A stretch of DNA of 64,000 nt from Bradyrhizobium diazoefficiens (GCF_016616885.1 NZ_CP067102.1:2508501-2572500), one strand, 5' to 3'. Counted from the first letter of the stretch, positions 26,561 through 35,653 are shown. Numbers and translations are program-made. Notes: generated by a model from the sequence alone, not told the origin.

Positions 26561-27984
26561 AGCACCTTCCCCGGGTTCATGATTCCAAGGGGATCGAGCA
26601 TCGCCTTGATCGCGCGCATCAGCTCGATTGCGGTCTTGTCCTTCACGTCAGGCAGCTCGTCGCGCTTGAGCACGCCGATGCCGTGCTCCGCCGAGATCGA
26701 GCCGCCCATGCGCAGCACGATCGCGAACACGACGGCGTTCATCTCGTGCCAGCGCGCGAGATAATCCGCGGTGTTGGCGCCGATCGGCTGGCTGACATTG
26801 TAGTGCAGATTGCCATCGCCGAGATGGCCGAACGGCACCGGCCGCGCGCCGGGGATCAGCTTCACCACGGCGGCGTTGGCTTCCTCGATGAATTCAGGCA
26901 CGGCGGCGATCGGCACCGAGATGTCGTGCTTGATCGAGCCGCCCTCGGGCTTTTGTGCCGACGACATTTCCTCGCGCAACTTCCAGAAATTAGCGCGCTG
27001 GGTGAGGTTGGCCGCGATCACCGCGTCGTCGACGATTTCCTCTTCCATGGCGCGGGCCAGGATCGTTTCCAGCGGCGTGCGGGCGTCATCGCTCGGTGCG
27101 GACAATTCCATCAGCACGTACCAGCGATGCTTCTCGCTGAGCGGATCGCGCACGTCGATGCCGTGGCGGACTGAGAAGTCCACCGCCATCTCCGACAGCA
27201 GCTCAAAACTCGTCAGCGCATTCGCGGCCTCGCTCTGCGCGATCGTGAGCAGTTTCAGCGCCGCCGCCGGCGATTGCAGCCCGACATAGGCCGTCTCGAT
27301 CGCCCGCGGCTTCAGAAACAGCTTTAATGTCGCCGCGGTGATGATGCCGAGCGTGCCTTCCGCGCCGATGAAGAGGTTGTGCAGATTGTAGCCGGTGTTG
27401 TCCTTCTTCAGCTTCGACAGCACGTTGAGCACGCGCCCGTCGGCGAGCACCACTTCCAGCCCCAGCGCCATCTCGCGCGCCACGCCATAGGCGAGCGCGG
27501 CGGTGCCGCCGGCATTGGTCGAGAGATTGCCGCCGATGGTGCAGCTTCCTTCCGCGCCCAGCGATAGCGGAAACAGCCGGTCGACGTCGGATGCCTTCTG
27601 CTGCGCGATCTGCAGCACCACGCCGGCCTCGCAGGTCATGGTGTTCGACGCAGTGTCGACCTCGCGAATCTTGTCGAGCCGGCGCAGCGACACCACGACC
27701 TCGCCATTATGCGGCGTCTGTCCGCCGACGAGCCCGGTATTGCCGCCCTGCGGCACCAGCGCGATTTTATGCGCGGAAGCGAGCTTGCAGATATCAGAGA
27801 CTTCCGCCGTCGAGCCCGGACGCAGCACCAGCGGCGAGCGGCCGTGGAACAGATTGCGCTCCTCGGTGACATAGGCCTCGATGTCGGACGGATCAGTGAT
27901 CGCGTGCTTTTCGCCGACGATCTTGCGGAATTGGTCGATCAGCTCGGGCGCAAGCGGAGGGATGGCAGCCTTATTGATGTTCAT
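26557..27984 (-). CDS. FAD-binding oxidase, D-2-hydroxy acid dehydrogenase type (GlcD-like)
   Basis: The 475-residue flavoprotein has a PCMH-type FAD domain with VPQGGNTGLVGGQTP and GGNLSTNAGGTAALAYG in the first 190 residues. The C-terminal GlcD-type domain ends with PFGHLGDGNLHYNV and SISAEHGIGVLKRDEL. This is the family of D-lactate, glycolate and D-2-hydroxyglutarate dehydrogenases. Length and motifs are complete; no GlcE/GlcF partner is adjacent, which favours a D-2-hydroxyglutarate or D-lactate enzyme. It lies 21 bp downstream of the Sua5 gene on the same strand. Confidence 0.85.
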   Translation of the reverse strand: MNINKAAIPPLAPELIDQFRKIVGEKHAITDPSDIEAYVTEERNLFHGRSPLVLRPGSTAEVSDICKLASAHKIALVPQGGNTGLVGGQTPHNGEVVVSLRRLDKIREVDTASNTMTCEAGVVLQIAQQKASDVDRLFPLSLGAEGSCTIGGNLSTNAGGTAALAYGVAREMALGLEVVLADGRVLNVLSKLKKDNTGYNLHNLFIGAEGTLGIITAATLKLFLKPRAIETAYVGLQSPAAALKLLTIAQSEAANALTSFELLSEMAVDFSVRHGIDVRDPLSEKHRWYVLMELSAPSDDARTPLETILARAMEEEIVDDAVIAANLTQRANFWKLREEMSSAQKPEGGSIKHDISVPIAAVPEFIEEANAAVVKLIPGARPVPFGHLGDGNLHYNVSQPIGANTADYLARWHEMNAVVFAIVLRMGGSISAEHGIGVLKRDELPDVKDKTAIELMRAIKAMLDPLGIMNPGKVL

Positions 27985-28005
27985 CGTCTGGTCTCTACTC
28001 CGCTC

Positions 28006-28995
28006 TCATCTCGCCACCGCGGCCCGCCGCAGCCGGTCGTTGATTGCTTCGCCCAAATCCTCTTCGGGAATCGCCATCACGGCGATCGCCCGCGGGCCCT
28101 TGGCATCAAGGGCGCGAAGATAGCCGAACAGGTTGGCGGCAGCTTCATCGAGATCAGCCGCGGGCGACAAATTCATGACAGCGGCGGCGCCCTCAAGTCC
28201 GGACAGGCGCGCAGGGCCGAACGCCAGCAGCGCTTCGCCCGGTGCCACGTCACGCGCATTGAGCCGCACGGTCGCGCGCGGCGCGTAATGCGAGGCCAGC
28301 ATGCCCGGCGCCAGCGGCTGGCTGTCGTCGCTCCCGGCCTCCACCGGCGGTCGCGCCAGGGGCATGCCGAGCACGGTCTCAATTCGTTCGCGCGACAGCC
28401 CACCGGGGCGCAGCAGCATCGGCGCGTTGAGGCAGCCGACAATGGTCGATTCGACGCCGACCGCGACCGGCCCACCGTCGACGATCAGGTCGATCCGCCC
28501 CGCAAGGTCGCTCTCGACATGGGCGGCCAGCGTCGGCGAGACATGGCCGGAGATATTTGCCGACGGCGCCACCACCGCCCCGCCAAAGGCGCGCAAAATG
28601 GCCTCCGCCACGGGGTGGGCGGGAATGCGGATCGCGACGGTGTCGAGGCCGGCGGTGGCGAGATCCGCCACCGGGCAATCGTCCGTCTTCGGCACCACCA
28701 GGGTCAGCGGTCCCGGCCAGAACGCCTCGGCGAGCTTCAGGGCGCGCGCATCGAACCTTCCGATCCGCCGTGCAGCGGCGAGGTCGGCGACATGGGCGAT
28801 CAGCGGATTGAAGGCCGGCCGCCCCTTGGCGGCGTAGAGATGGGCGATCGCGGTGGCATTGGCGGCGTCCGCGCCGAGCCCATAGACCGTCTCGGTCGGA
28901 AACGCGACCAGCCCCCCGGCGGCCAAGGTCCGGGCTGCAGCTTCCGCGCCAGCCTCGCCGGCCGGCAAAATCGACGTTTCAAGACCCGTTTTCAC
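28006..28995 (-). CDS. L-threonylcarbamoyladenylate synthase (Sua5 type)
   Basis: The 329-residue enzyme makes threonylcarbamoyl-AMP for the t6A modification of tRNA. The YrdC domain (residues about 10-200) has AFPTETVYGLGADA and KGRPAFNPLIAHV. A linker with PGMLASHYAPRA leads into a C-terminal Sua5 domain, so it is the long form rather than TsaC. The frame stays open upstream through the tRNA gene on the other strand; the GTG at 28995 is the most sensible start, though GAGGA lies a little far from it. The tRNA-Pro gene sits 69 bp away on the opposite strand. Confidence 0.88.
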   Translation of the reverse strand: MKTGLETSILPAGEAGAEAAARTLAAGGLVAFPTETVYGLGADAANATAIAHLYAAKGRPAFNPLIAHVADLAAARRIGRFDARALKLAEAFWPGPLTLVVPKTDDCPVADLATAGLDTVAIRIPAHPVAEAILRAFGGAVVAPSANISGHVSPTLAAHVESDLAGRIDLIVDGGPVAVGVESTIVGCLNAPMLLRPGGLSRERIETVLGMPLARPPVEAGSDDSQPLAPGMLASHYAPRATVRLNARDVAPGEALLAFGPARLSGLEGAAAVMNLSPAADLDEAAANLFGYLRALDAKGPRAIAVMAIPEEDLGEAINDRLRRAAVAR

Positions 28996-29063
28996 AGGGA
29001 CAAAATTCCTCAGCTCGGCCGCTTGCGGTGCGTCACACCCGACGCTATAAGCCGGCCTCTTGT

Positions 29064-29140
29064 CGGAGTGTGGCTCAGCCCGGTAGAGCACTGCGTTCGG
29101 GACGCAGGGGTCGCAGGTTCGAATCCTGCCACTCCGACCA
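29064..29140 (+). tRNA. tRNA-Pro (anticodon CGG)
   Basis: A 77-base cloverleaf with an encoded CCA end. The acceptor arms are CGGAGTG and CACTCCG. The D arm is GCTC/GAGC and the anticodon stem is CTGCG/CGCAG around TTCGGGA, giving anticodon CGG for CCG codons. The T arm is GCAGG-TTCGAAT-CCTGC. The following 4 kb look less like core genome, so its 3' end may have served as an integration point. Confidence 0.97.
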
Positions 29141-29443
29141 TTCTTCCAAAAGTCGACGTTTTCCAGAGGCTTGGCGGACCGGCCGCCAACGCCTCGGAAC
29201 GCCTTATTGCAACGATTTTCGGGGCGGGTCCACGACCGATTTGGCCGGGCAGGGGCGTCTGAGCCCTCGGCATGGCTTTGGGCTTTCGCCAGGTTGGTTC
29301 GCATCTGCGATGGACATCGAACGCACAAAGCGTAATTTGCCCCCTCCCGAAGGCGAGTAGAATGGCCGAGAGATTGTAGTTGCCGGGCGATTCAAGTACC
29401 GCTGGTATCAGTCGAAAACGGGCGGGCGCTGGCGGGGTGGGAA
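29141..29443. other. Gap between tRNA-Pro and the restriction-methylation gene
   Basis: About 300 bp with no frame that looks translated. I saw no copy of the tRNA 3' end, no integrase fragment and no clear terminator. The last bases hold a GGGGTGGG stretch that serves as the ribosome site of the next gene. Confidence 0.4.
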
Positions 29444-32400
29444 TTGGCGGCCAAGACAATCGAAGACGCGGTGTCCAGCTTTGGCGCGAGTGTCAAGCCG
29501 AAGCTCTCCAATATCGCAATCGTTGGCTCTCCTGAGGATCAGTTGCGTGGGCCGCTCGACGTGCTCTTGCGCGCTCTGGCCGAGCTTGCCGAACTGCCGC
29601 CGAATTCGGTTCATTTGGTCGGAGAGACCGTCCAATCCGACTTGAAAACGCGTCCCGATTTCGCCGTCACGGTTTTCAAGGCGCTCGTTGGATTCATCGA
29701 GGTCAAGGCGCCGGGCAAGGGCGCAGATCCGCGCAAGTTCAATGATCAGCACGACCGAGAGCAGTGGGAGAAGCTCAAGTCCCTGCCGAATTTGCTCTAC
29801 ACTGACGGTAATTCGTTCAGCCTTTGGCGCGATGGCAAGCTCGCTGGGTCGATTGTCCACCTGGAGGGAAACGTCGAAAGTGCCGGCGCCAAGCTCTCCG
29901 CCCCGACGACCCTCTTGCCGCTCATCAGCGATTTTCTGCGCTGGACGCCGATTGTCCCAAAGACGGCAAAACAACTTGCGGAGGTTAGCGCTCGGTTGTG
30001 TCGTCTGTTGCGCGACGAAGTTGTCGAGCAATTGGAGCGCAAGGCTTCCGGGCTCACTGGCCTCGCTGAGGACTGGCGCAAGCTCCTCTTTCCCCAGGCG
30101 GATGACGCGCAGTTCGCGGACGGTTATGCGCAGGCGGTGACTTTCGGCTTGCTGGTGGCCCGCGCTCGCGACATCTCCTTGGAGAACGGCACTGAAGCTG
30201 CTGCACAAGAACTACGCAAGTCGAACTCCCTGATCGGAACGGCGCTGCGCGTCCTGACCGAGGACTCATCAAATCAGGAAGCCCTCAAGACATCCCTTGG
30301 GACGCTCACGCGCGTGCTCAACGAGGTGAACTGGCACACCATCAGCAAGGACAAGCCGGAGGCATGGCTTTATTTTTATGAGAACTTCCTCGAAGTTTAT
30401 GACAACAAGCTGCGCAAACGCACCGGCTCCTACTACACACCGCCGGAAGTTGTCTCGGCGATGGTCAATCTCGTGGACGAATGCTTGCGTGGGCCTTTGT
30501 TCGAGCGCGCGAACGGCTTCGCGGCATCCGACGTTGTCGTAGCTGATCCTGCGGTCGGCACAGGCACCTTCCTGCTCGGAGTGCTCCGACGCATCGCCTT
30601 GACAGTGGCTGATGATCAGGGCCCAGGCGCCGTACGGGGCGCTATCGAGAACGCTGCAAAGCGCTTGATAGGATTCGAACTGCAATTTGGCCCTTTCGCG
30701 GTGGCCCAGCTTCGGCTGATCGCTGAATTGCAGGCCCTAATGGGAAAGCCGCCGCTGCCTGAGCTTCGCCTTTTCATTACCGATACGCTGGGCAACCCTT
30801 TCATCGAGGAGGAGAAGCTTGGCCACACCTATGAGCCCATTGCGCTGTCAAGGCGGGCCGCGAACAAGGTGAAGAAAGACGAGCCCATCACTGTCGTGAT
30901 CGGGAACCCGCCCTATGACAATCGCGCGGGCGGACTTGGGGGCTGGATTGAAAGCGGCAGTGCCGGCCGTCCGGCACCGCTCAGTCGCTGGGTGCCGCCG
31001 AGAGAATGGGGCATCGGCGCCCACGCGCACCACCTCAAGAATCTCTACATCTATTTCTGGCGCTGGGCGACTCTGAAAGTGTTTGGCGCCGGCTGGAATG
31101 AGTCTACCGGATTGGCCACTGAGGATCGCCAAGGCGTAGTTTGTTTCATCACGGTTGCAGGCTTCTTGAACGGCCCAGGCTTCCAGAAGATGCGAGAGGA
31201 TTTGCGCCGCGACTGCAATGAAATTTGGGTAATCGACTGCTCGCCGGAAGGTCATCAGCCGGATGTGCCGACCCGAATCTTTCAAGACGTGCAGCAACCC
31301 GTATGCATCGTCCTTGCTGCGCGCTCTGCGGCGAAGGATGCCAGTGTGCCAGCTCGTCTACGGTACATAACGCTGCCTGAAGGCAAACGCGAGAACAAGT
31401 TCAGCGCCCTCGAAAAGCTCTCATTGAATGACCCGACATGGAAGAATGGTGCCGCTAATTGGCGCGAGCCATTCTTGCCGCAGCAGAGCGGCGAATGGGC
31501 GACCTTTCCATCTCTCTTGGACTTTTCTGTATGGTCCAGCCCGGGCGTTAAGACTCATCGCACATGGGTCATTGCGCCAGATGTCCAAACGCTGAACCGA
31601 CGTTGGGATGTCCTGCGAAATGAGCAAGATCCGGAGAGGAAGAAGGACCTCTTTCATCCGGATCGAGATCGTAGCTTGGATCGAGTAGTAAACCGTGACC
31701 TCGGCTCTCATCATGTCAGGCCGATCACCGTCGCTCAGGATCAAGGTTCTGTAGTTCCACCTACGCGGTATGCCTTTCGCTCGTTTGATCGACAGTGGAT
31801 AGTCCCAGACCACCGCCTGATCAGCCAAGCTCGTCCTGAGTTGTGGGCACAAGATTCTCCAAAGCAGCTCTACATGACATATCTTGAAGCGCAGTCGCCA
31901 GAGAATGGACCTGCAGTAAGCTATGCAAGCTTGCCTCCTGACAATGACCACTACAAAGGTTCGTTTGCCGGTCGCGCAGTTCCGCTCTGGCGCGACCGCG
32001 CTGCGACTCAGCCGAACATCAAGCCCGCGCTGCTCGCGCATCTCGCCAACATCTATGCGCGGCAAGTCAAGGCTGAAGACGTGATGGCCTATCTCGCGGC
32101 CGTGATGGCACATCCAGGCTTCACAGCTCGCTCAAGGCCGATTTGGTCCGCCCGGGTTTGCGTGTTCCATTGACCGCGGACGCGAAGTTGTTCGCGGAAG
32201 CCGTCGGTCTTGGTGCAGAAGTCGTCTGGCTACACACGTACGGGGAGCGTTTTACAGATCCTACTGCTGGACGGAAAAAACAAGCTCCGCGTCTCCCGAA
32301 GGAGGGGGCGCCTTACATCCCAGCAGATGGAGCCATTCCCGGTGAGCCGGAGCCGCTGCCTGATGACATGAATTACGATCCCAGTACATGGCGGTTGAAG

Positions 32401-32784
32401 ATCGGCAAGGGCTATGTCGCGAATGTCGCGCCAGAAGTGTACGCTTATGAGGTTTCTGGTAAGCAGGTGTTGTGGCACTGGTTTAGCTACCGTCGCCGTG
32501 ACCGCAGCCGGCCGGTAATCGGCGATCGTCGCTCACCCTCACCGCTAGGTCAGATTCAGCCGGACTACTGGCTACCGGAATACACGGATGATCTGATGGA
32601 TCTGCTGCATGTGCTTGGACGGCTGATTGCGTTGCAGCCGAAACAAAGCGATCTTCTTAATCGGATCTGCGATAATCCACTGTTGAGCTTGGAAGAACTG
32701 CGCGCGGCCGGCGCTCTTGCGATGCCCGATCTGATGACCACTGCAAAAAGCAAGCCCAAAAGCAAGGCCAAACCGGAACCGTGA
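29444..32784 (+). pseudogene. Restriction-methylation enzyme (type ISP-like, N6-adenine), frameshifted
   Basis: Two overlapping frames make one gene. The first (29444-32173, TTG start) has a nuclease-like segment with RPDFAV and GFIEVKAPG (PD-ExK pattern, residues about 66-90). The methyltransferase motif I is DPAVGTGTFLLG near 368 and motif IV is GNPPYD near 488. The C-terminal type ISP-like part continues in the second frame (32143-32784) with PLTADAKLFAEAVG and WLHTYGERF. One missing T in CGCTCAAGG at 32130-32136 (expected CGCTTCAAGG) breaks the frame. No helicase domain is present. It is inactive unless the deletion is a sequencing error or the frame is rescued. Confidence 0.8.
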
Positions 32785-32866
32785 GCTGTGGGGACAACTG
32801 AGATAGATGGGTCGCAAGTAGCACGAAGATCGCCCATTATGCGTCGATTCGAAGACTGAATGTGAC

Positions 32867-33148
32867 ATGAACTCGACCCGCCAGCGCGACCTATTTTACG
32901 AAGAGCAGCCCGAGCTGTTCGACGATGCGCCTACTCCCGTATATCGTCCCGATCCAGATGAGGTGCGCGCCCAGCTGCAACGCATCCTCACCGAGGCCAG
33001 AGCTGCCAAGACTCTTCCGTGGGAACCCCGAAAAGCGGCGCTCTATCAAACAATCTTTCCACAGATGACGCGCTGCCTGCCTGATGATGAGGCGGCGCAA
33101 TTACGGTTCGAGTTCGAGACTCAGCTCATCCGGTTGAAGGCAGCTTAA
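32867..33148 (+). CDS. Small conserved hypothetical protein beside the restriction gene
   Basis: A 93-residue soluble protein with an acidic N-terminus (YEEQPELFDDAP), then RPDPDEVRAQLQRILTEARA and a helical C-terminus rich in aromatic and charged residues. I do not recognise a named domain. It follows the restriction-methylation gene by 82 bp on the same strand and may belong to the same acquired segment. The ribosome site is poor; the ATG at 32867 is the first in frame. Confidence 0.65.
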   Translation: MNSTRQRDLFYEEQPELFDDAPTPVYRPDPDEVRAQLQRILTEARAAKTLPWEPRKAALYQTIFPQMTRCLPDDEAAQLRFEFETQLIRLKAA

Positions 33149-33183
33149 AAACCAGCATACGCCGGTGTTTGGCGCGTATGCGA

Positions 33184-33510
33184 CTACCGCCGCGTCACCA
33201 GCACGCCCAGCAAAAACGCCACCATCAGCGACGGCAGCGGCGCCTCACGCACCATGCCGCGGACGATGTCGGACCAGTGCGGCTCCGGGGCGAGTTTCGG
33301 CGACCTGACTTCAGGTGCGGGCGCGATACCCCACTCTGATGCGAGTTCGGCGATCTCGCCCTCTGCCAGACGCACACCGTCACGAACCCGGAAGATCGCG
33401 GCCTCCGCGCGCTCGCGCGGGGCAAGCGGCATCACTGTCGCGATCGCCGTGCGCAACGACATCTCGCCAAAACCTTGCAGCCGCACCGATTCCTCGGGGT
33501 CGGACATCAT
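33184..33510 (-). CDS. Hypothetical protein with a C-terminal membrane anchor
   Basis: A 108-residue protein with a helical cytosolic part and a C-terminal span, LPSLMVAFLLGVLV, before TRR. Two adjacent ATG codons (33510, 33507) could serve as start behind GAGGG. A 15-bp tandem duplication covers the ribosome site. It follows a 37-residue membrane peptide gene by 25 bp, so the two are probably one transcript. No known domain is recognised. Confidence 0.65.
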   Translation of the reverse strand: MMSDPEESVRLQGFGEMSLRTAIATVMPLAPRERAEAAIFRVRDGVRLAEGEIAELASEWGIAPAPEVRSPKLAPEPHWSDIVRGMVREAPLPSLMVAFLLGVLVTRR

Positions 33511-33539
33511 GCGATATCCCTCACTGCGATATCCCTCAC
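33510..33539. repeat. Tandem 15-bp duplication
   Basis: TGCGATATCCCTCAC occurs twice in a row, duplicating the ribosome-binding region and the stop region between two small leftward genes. Confidence 0.85.
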
Positions 33540-33649
33540 AGCGCGAAGTGGTGCGCGATGGTGAAGGCCGCCGTCGCGCACAGGACCAGCGTGGAAATCG
33601 CGCCGGTCACACCGCGCGCGAAATGGGCTCGCGTCAGGTGCCTGGTCAT
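33536..33649 (-). CDS. 37-residue single-span membrane peptide
   Basis: A short gene opening with ATG at 33649 behind GGAG. The product has a basic N-terminus (MTRHLTRAHFARG), one hydrophobic span (GAISTLVLCATAAFTIA) and ends HHFAL. It is followed by the 108-residue membrane-anchored protein on the same strand. A GGAAC-N16-CATT promoter candidate lies upstream. Confidence 0.6.
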   Translation of the reverse strand: MTRHLTRAHFARGVTGAISTLVLCATAAFTIAHHFAL

Positions 33650-33674
33650 GATTTTGCTCCATGCTCTCCATGGC

Positions 33675-33699
33675 AATGGCGGGCACGGGCGTTGGTTCC
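33675..33699 (-). promoter_or_regulatory. Candidate ECF-type promoter
   Basis: On the minus strand: GGAAC, 16 bases, CATT, ending 26 bp before the ATG of the 37-residue peptide. It differs by one base from the EcfG consensus GGAAC-N16-CGTT. Confidence 0.35.
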
Positions 33700-33724
33700 C
33701 TCGCCACGCCGAATCGTCAGGCCG

Positions 33725-33949
33725 CTATTTCCGCAAGAGCTCCCGCAACGCCGCCGTCGCCTCGGCGCAGCGGATGTCGTCGATCTCCCGCGACAGGCTG
33801 AGCGCGCTCGATTTCAGCTCGTCGACCTTCCAGCTCTCGGAATGCTGACTTTCAAGCTGGTTCAGTCGTTTGTTCAAATCGTCCAATCTGGACTGAAGCT
33901 GCCCGATGCTGGCGGCTCCATTCACGTTCCAAACGCGTTGTGCACGCAT
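33725..33949 (-). CDS. Small coiled-coil protein
   Basis: A 74-residue protein dominated by heptad-like helices (IGQLQSRLDDLNKRLNQLES, then VDELKSSALSLSREIDDIR). The ATG at 33949 follows AGGGGAAC. No family is recognised. It is probably an oligomerising cytoplasmic protein and stands about 75 bp upstream of the 37-residue peptide gene on the same strand. Confidence 0.6.
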   Translation of the reverse strand: MRAQRVWNVNGAASIGQLQSRLDDLNKRLNQLESQHSESWKVDELKSSALSLSREIDDIRCAEATAALRELLRK

Positions 33950-34169
33950 CGTCGTTCCCCTGACTTGTCTCACGGCGTTGTGAGCAGGGTTCGTGGCCGC
34001 AATGGGTGTTTCTTTTGTCGGGTCTTAGATCGTCGGGAACCGTTGCAGATTGGCAACGGAAGCTCCAGGCGTCAGGTGTTTCGCCCGGTCGTCAATGCCT
34101 CCAGGTAAAAATATTCCGCTTTACCGAAATTCGGAAATGTCGTATGTATCGCCCATCCCGGCTCATCCT

Positions 34170-34776
34170 TGAGGGGCGATCGTACGTCGTCACGAATTGC
34201 GAGCCGGGCTTGCGGTGGACGCGGCAGCGTCGGCACGAAAAGGTGCGGGCAGGGGCCGGTAGTCCCTGTGAGCCCGCAACCGCGTGCGGATGAGCGGCGC
34301 TGTTCAGTTCGTCTCGCCAACATTTCGATGGCTACGTGCACGATGCCATCGAACCCTGTGGCAACAGGCGAGCGCGCGTACGGCAAAACCGTGTGGTCCT
34401 GGCCGTCGTTGCTACGGTCAAGCCTGTCGCGGAGGTGTGGAGCGCCCAACCGGGTCAACCGCATCGTCAATTCGCGGAAGCGAGGGAGGCCAGAAGGAAC
34501 TCGGCTCCCGGGAGAGCACGGCATAAGCCGTCAACCCATCGCGCAGGGAAGGCCGAGTGATTGGCACCACCTGTATGCTGCTGTGCGGTTCTTCCTGCGT
34601 GTGCTTTCGCGCAGCGGACCGCGGGTGCGAGGTCAGCACCCGGCCTTCCCTGCGCCCTCTTGGACAAGAGGGTGGAGAGATCAAGCAAAGCTCGGGCGAA
34701 TTGCGTCGCGAGGCAGCGAAGGTGTGTCTGGAGCCAGAAAATGCAGAACTCGAGGAAACGCACAAAACTCTACGAC
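34170..34776. repeat. Long structured repeat-like element
   Basis: A non-coding stretch with several strong hairpins, including GGGTGC-N7-GCACCC (34623-34641) and CCCTCTT-GGAC-AAGAGGG (34655-34672), and blocks such as GAGAGCACGGCATAAGCCGT. I recall similar mosaic sequences at many sites in Bradyrhizobium genomes, but cannot confirm that here. Its nature (decayed element or RNA) is unknown. Confidence 0.45.
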
Positions 34777-34922
34777 CGTCACCCTGAGGTGCGCGCTCTG
34801 CGGCGCAACCGCGCCGCGGAGCAAGCCTCGAAGGGCGACGGCCCCGCTGCATCCGGGCCGTGCATCCTTCGAGGCTCCTGATGGGCCGCTGCGCGCCCCA
34901 TCACTCGCGCCTCAGGATGACG
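34777..34922. repeat. Intergenic palindromic repeat, family E
   Basis: The ends CCGTCACCCTGAGG and CCTCAGGATGACGG are near-complementary. Inner arms are AGCCTCGAAGGGCGACGGCC and GGGCCGTGCATCCTTCGAGG. It directly abuts the preceding structured element. Confidence 0.75.
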
Positions 34923-34973
34923 GGTTGGCAGGTCGGTCCCACTTCCCCAAATCACAACCACGTGTCTTTATTT

Positions 34974-34988
34974 GGAAACAATCATTCC
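34974..34988. promoter_or_regulatory. Candidate TetR operator, own gene
   Basis: On the minus strand it reads GGAATGATTGTTTCC, nearly the same as the palindrome before the MFS gene at 35638. It ends 13 bp before the regulator's ATG, a position suited to autorepression. Confidence 0.6.
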
Positions 34989-35001
34989 CTATTATCCCGC
35001 G

Positions 35002-35622
35002 ATGCAAAAGGCCGACCGCCAGTCCCACTCCTCTCCTCAGCCGCCCGGCCGTCCCCGGGAGTTCGACATGGACACGGCCCTGGACGGTGCGATCCGGGTG
35101 TTTTGCGAGCGTGGCTATCATGCCACCTCGATCGGAGACCTGACGGCGGCCATGCGGCTTGCCACCGGCAGCGTCTACAAGGCATTTCGCGACAAGCATG
35201 CCGTATTCGTCGCTGCCTTCGAGCGCTACACCACGGTGCGCCTGGGCCAGACCCGCGACGCGGCGGCGCGGGGTGTGGACGGCCGCGAAAAATTGCGCAA
35301 CGTGCTTAAGTCCTATGTCGAGCACTCCCAGGGCCGCGAGGGGCGGCGCGGCTGCATCGTGGTCGGCAGCGCGGTCGAGCTGTCGGCTGTCGATCCGGTG
35401 ATCCGGACGCGGGTCACGGCGCAGCTCAAGACCAACGAAACCTTCATCGCCAGCCTCATTCGCGAGGGGCAGTCCGACGGCTCGATCCCGGACCATGTCG
35501 CGGCCGACGATACCGCGCGGCTGATGATCTGCATCACGCAGGGCCTGCGCGTCGTCGGCAAGGCGCGGCTGCCGCTCGATGGCGACCGCCTGGTCGGCGT
35601 TGCGATGAAACTGCTTGCCTGA
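35002..35622 (+). CDS. TetR/AcrR family transcriptional regulator
   Basis: A 206-residue repressor. The N-terminal DNA-binding domain holds DTALDGAIRVFCERGYHATS and the helix-turn-helix region SIGDLTAAMRLATGSVYKAF (about residues 25-70). The C-terminal ligand domain is all-helical and has no close match that I can name. The start at 35002 is preferred because the operator lies just upstream of it. It precedes the MFS gene, which has a copy of the same palindrome, so it most likely represses that exporter. Confidence 0.9.
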   Translation: MQKADRQSHSSPQPPGRPREFDMDTALDGAIRVFCERGYHATSIGDLTAAMRLATGSVYKAFRDKHAVFVAAFERYTTVRLGQTRDAAARGVDGREKLRNVLKSYVEHSQGREGRRGCIVVGSAVELSAVDPVIRTRVTAQLKTNETFIASLIREGQSDGSIPDHVAADDTARLMICITQGLRVVGKARLPLDGDRLVGVAMKLLA

Positions 35623-35637
35623 ATTTGTGTCAAATTA

Positions 35638-35653
35638 GGAAATGATCGTTTCC
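35638..35653. promoter_or_regulatory. Candidate TetR operator, MFS gene
   Basis: GGAAATGATCGTTTCC is a palindrome with GGAAA/TTTCC arms, placed 36 bp before the MFS start and matching the site upstream of the regulator gene. Confidence 0.65.

Larger units (their letters stand above)
33950..35001. other. Gene-poor kilobase
   Basis: No frame here has convincing protein features. The right two thirds are occupied by a structured repeat-like stretch (34170-34776) and a family E palindrome (34777-34922), followed by the TetR operator. The left end near 33974-34160 shows nothing recognisable. Confidence 0.5.

Noticed and set aside
29064..33200. Attachment-site repeat of the tRNA-Pro 3' end
   Set aside because: No second copy of the tRNA 3' sequence was found to the right within the window, so integration there remains only a suggestion.
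34169..35143. 324-codon rightward frame across the structured element, palindrome and tetR start
   Set aside because: It runs through non-coding repeats and ends inside tetR in another frame; the translation is low complexity with no ribosome site.
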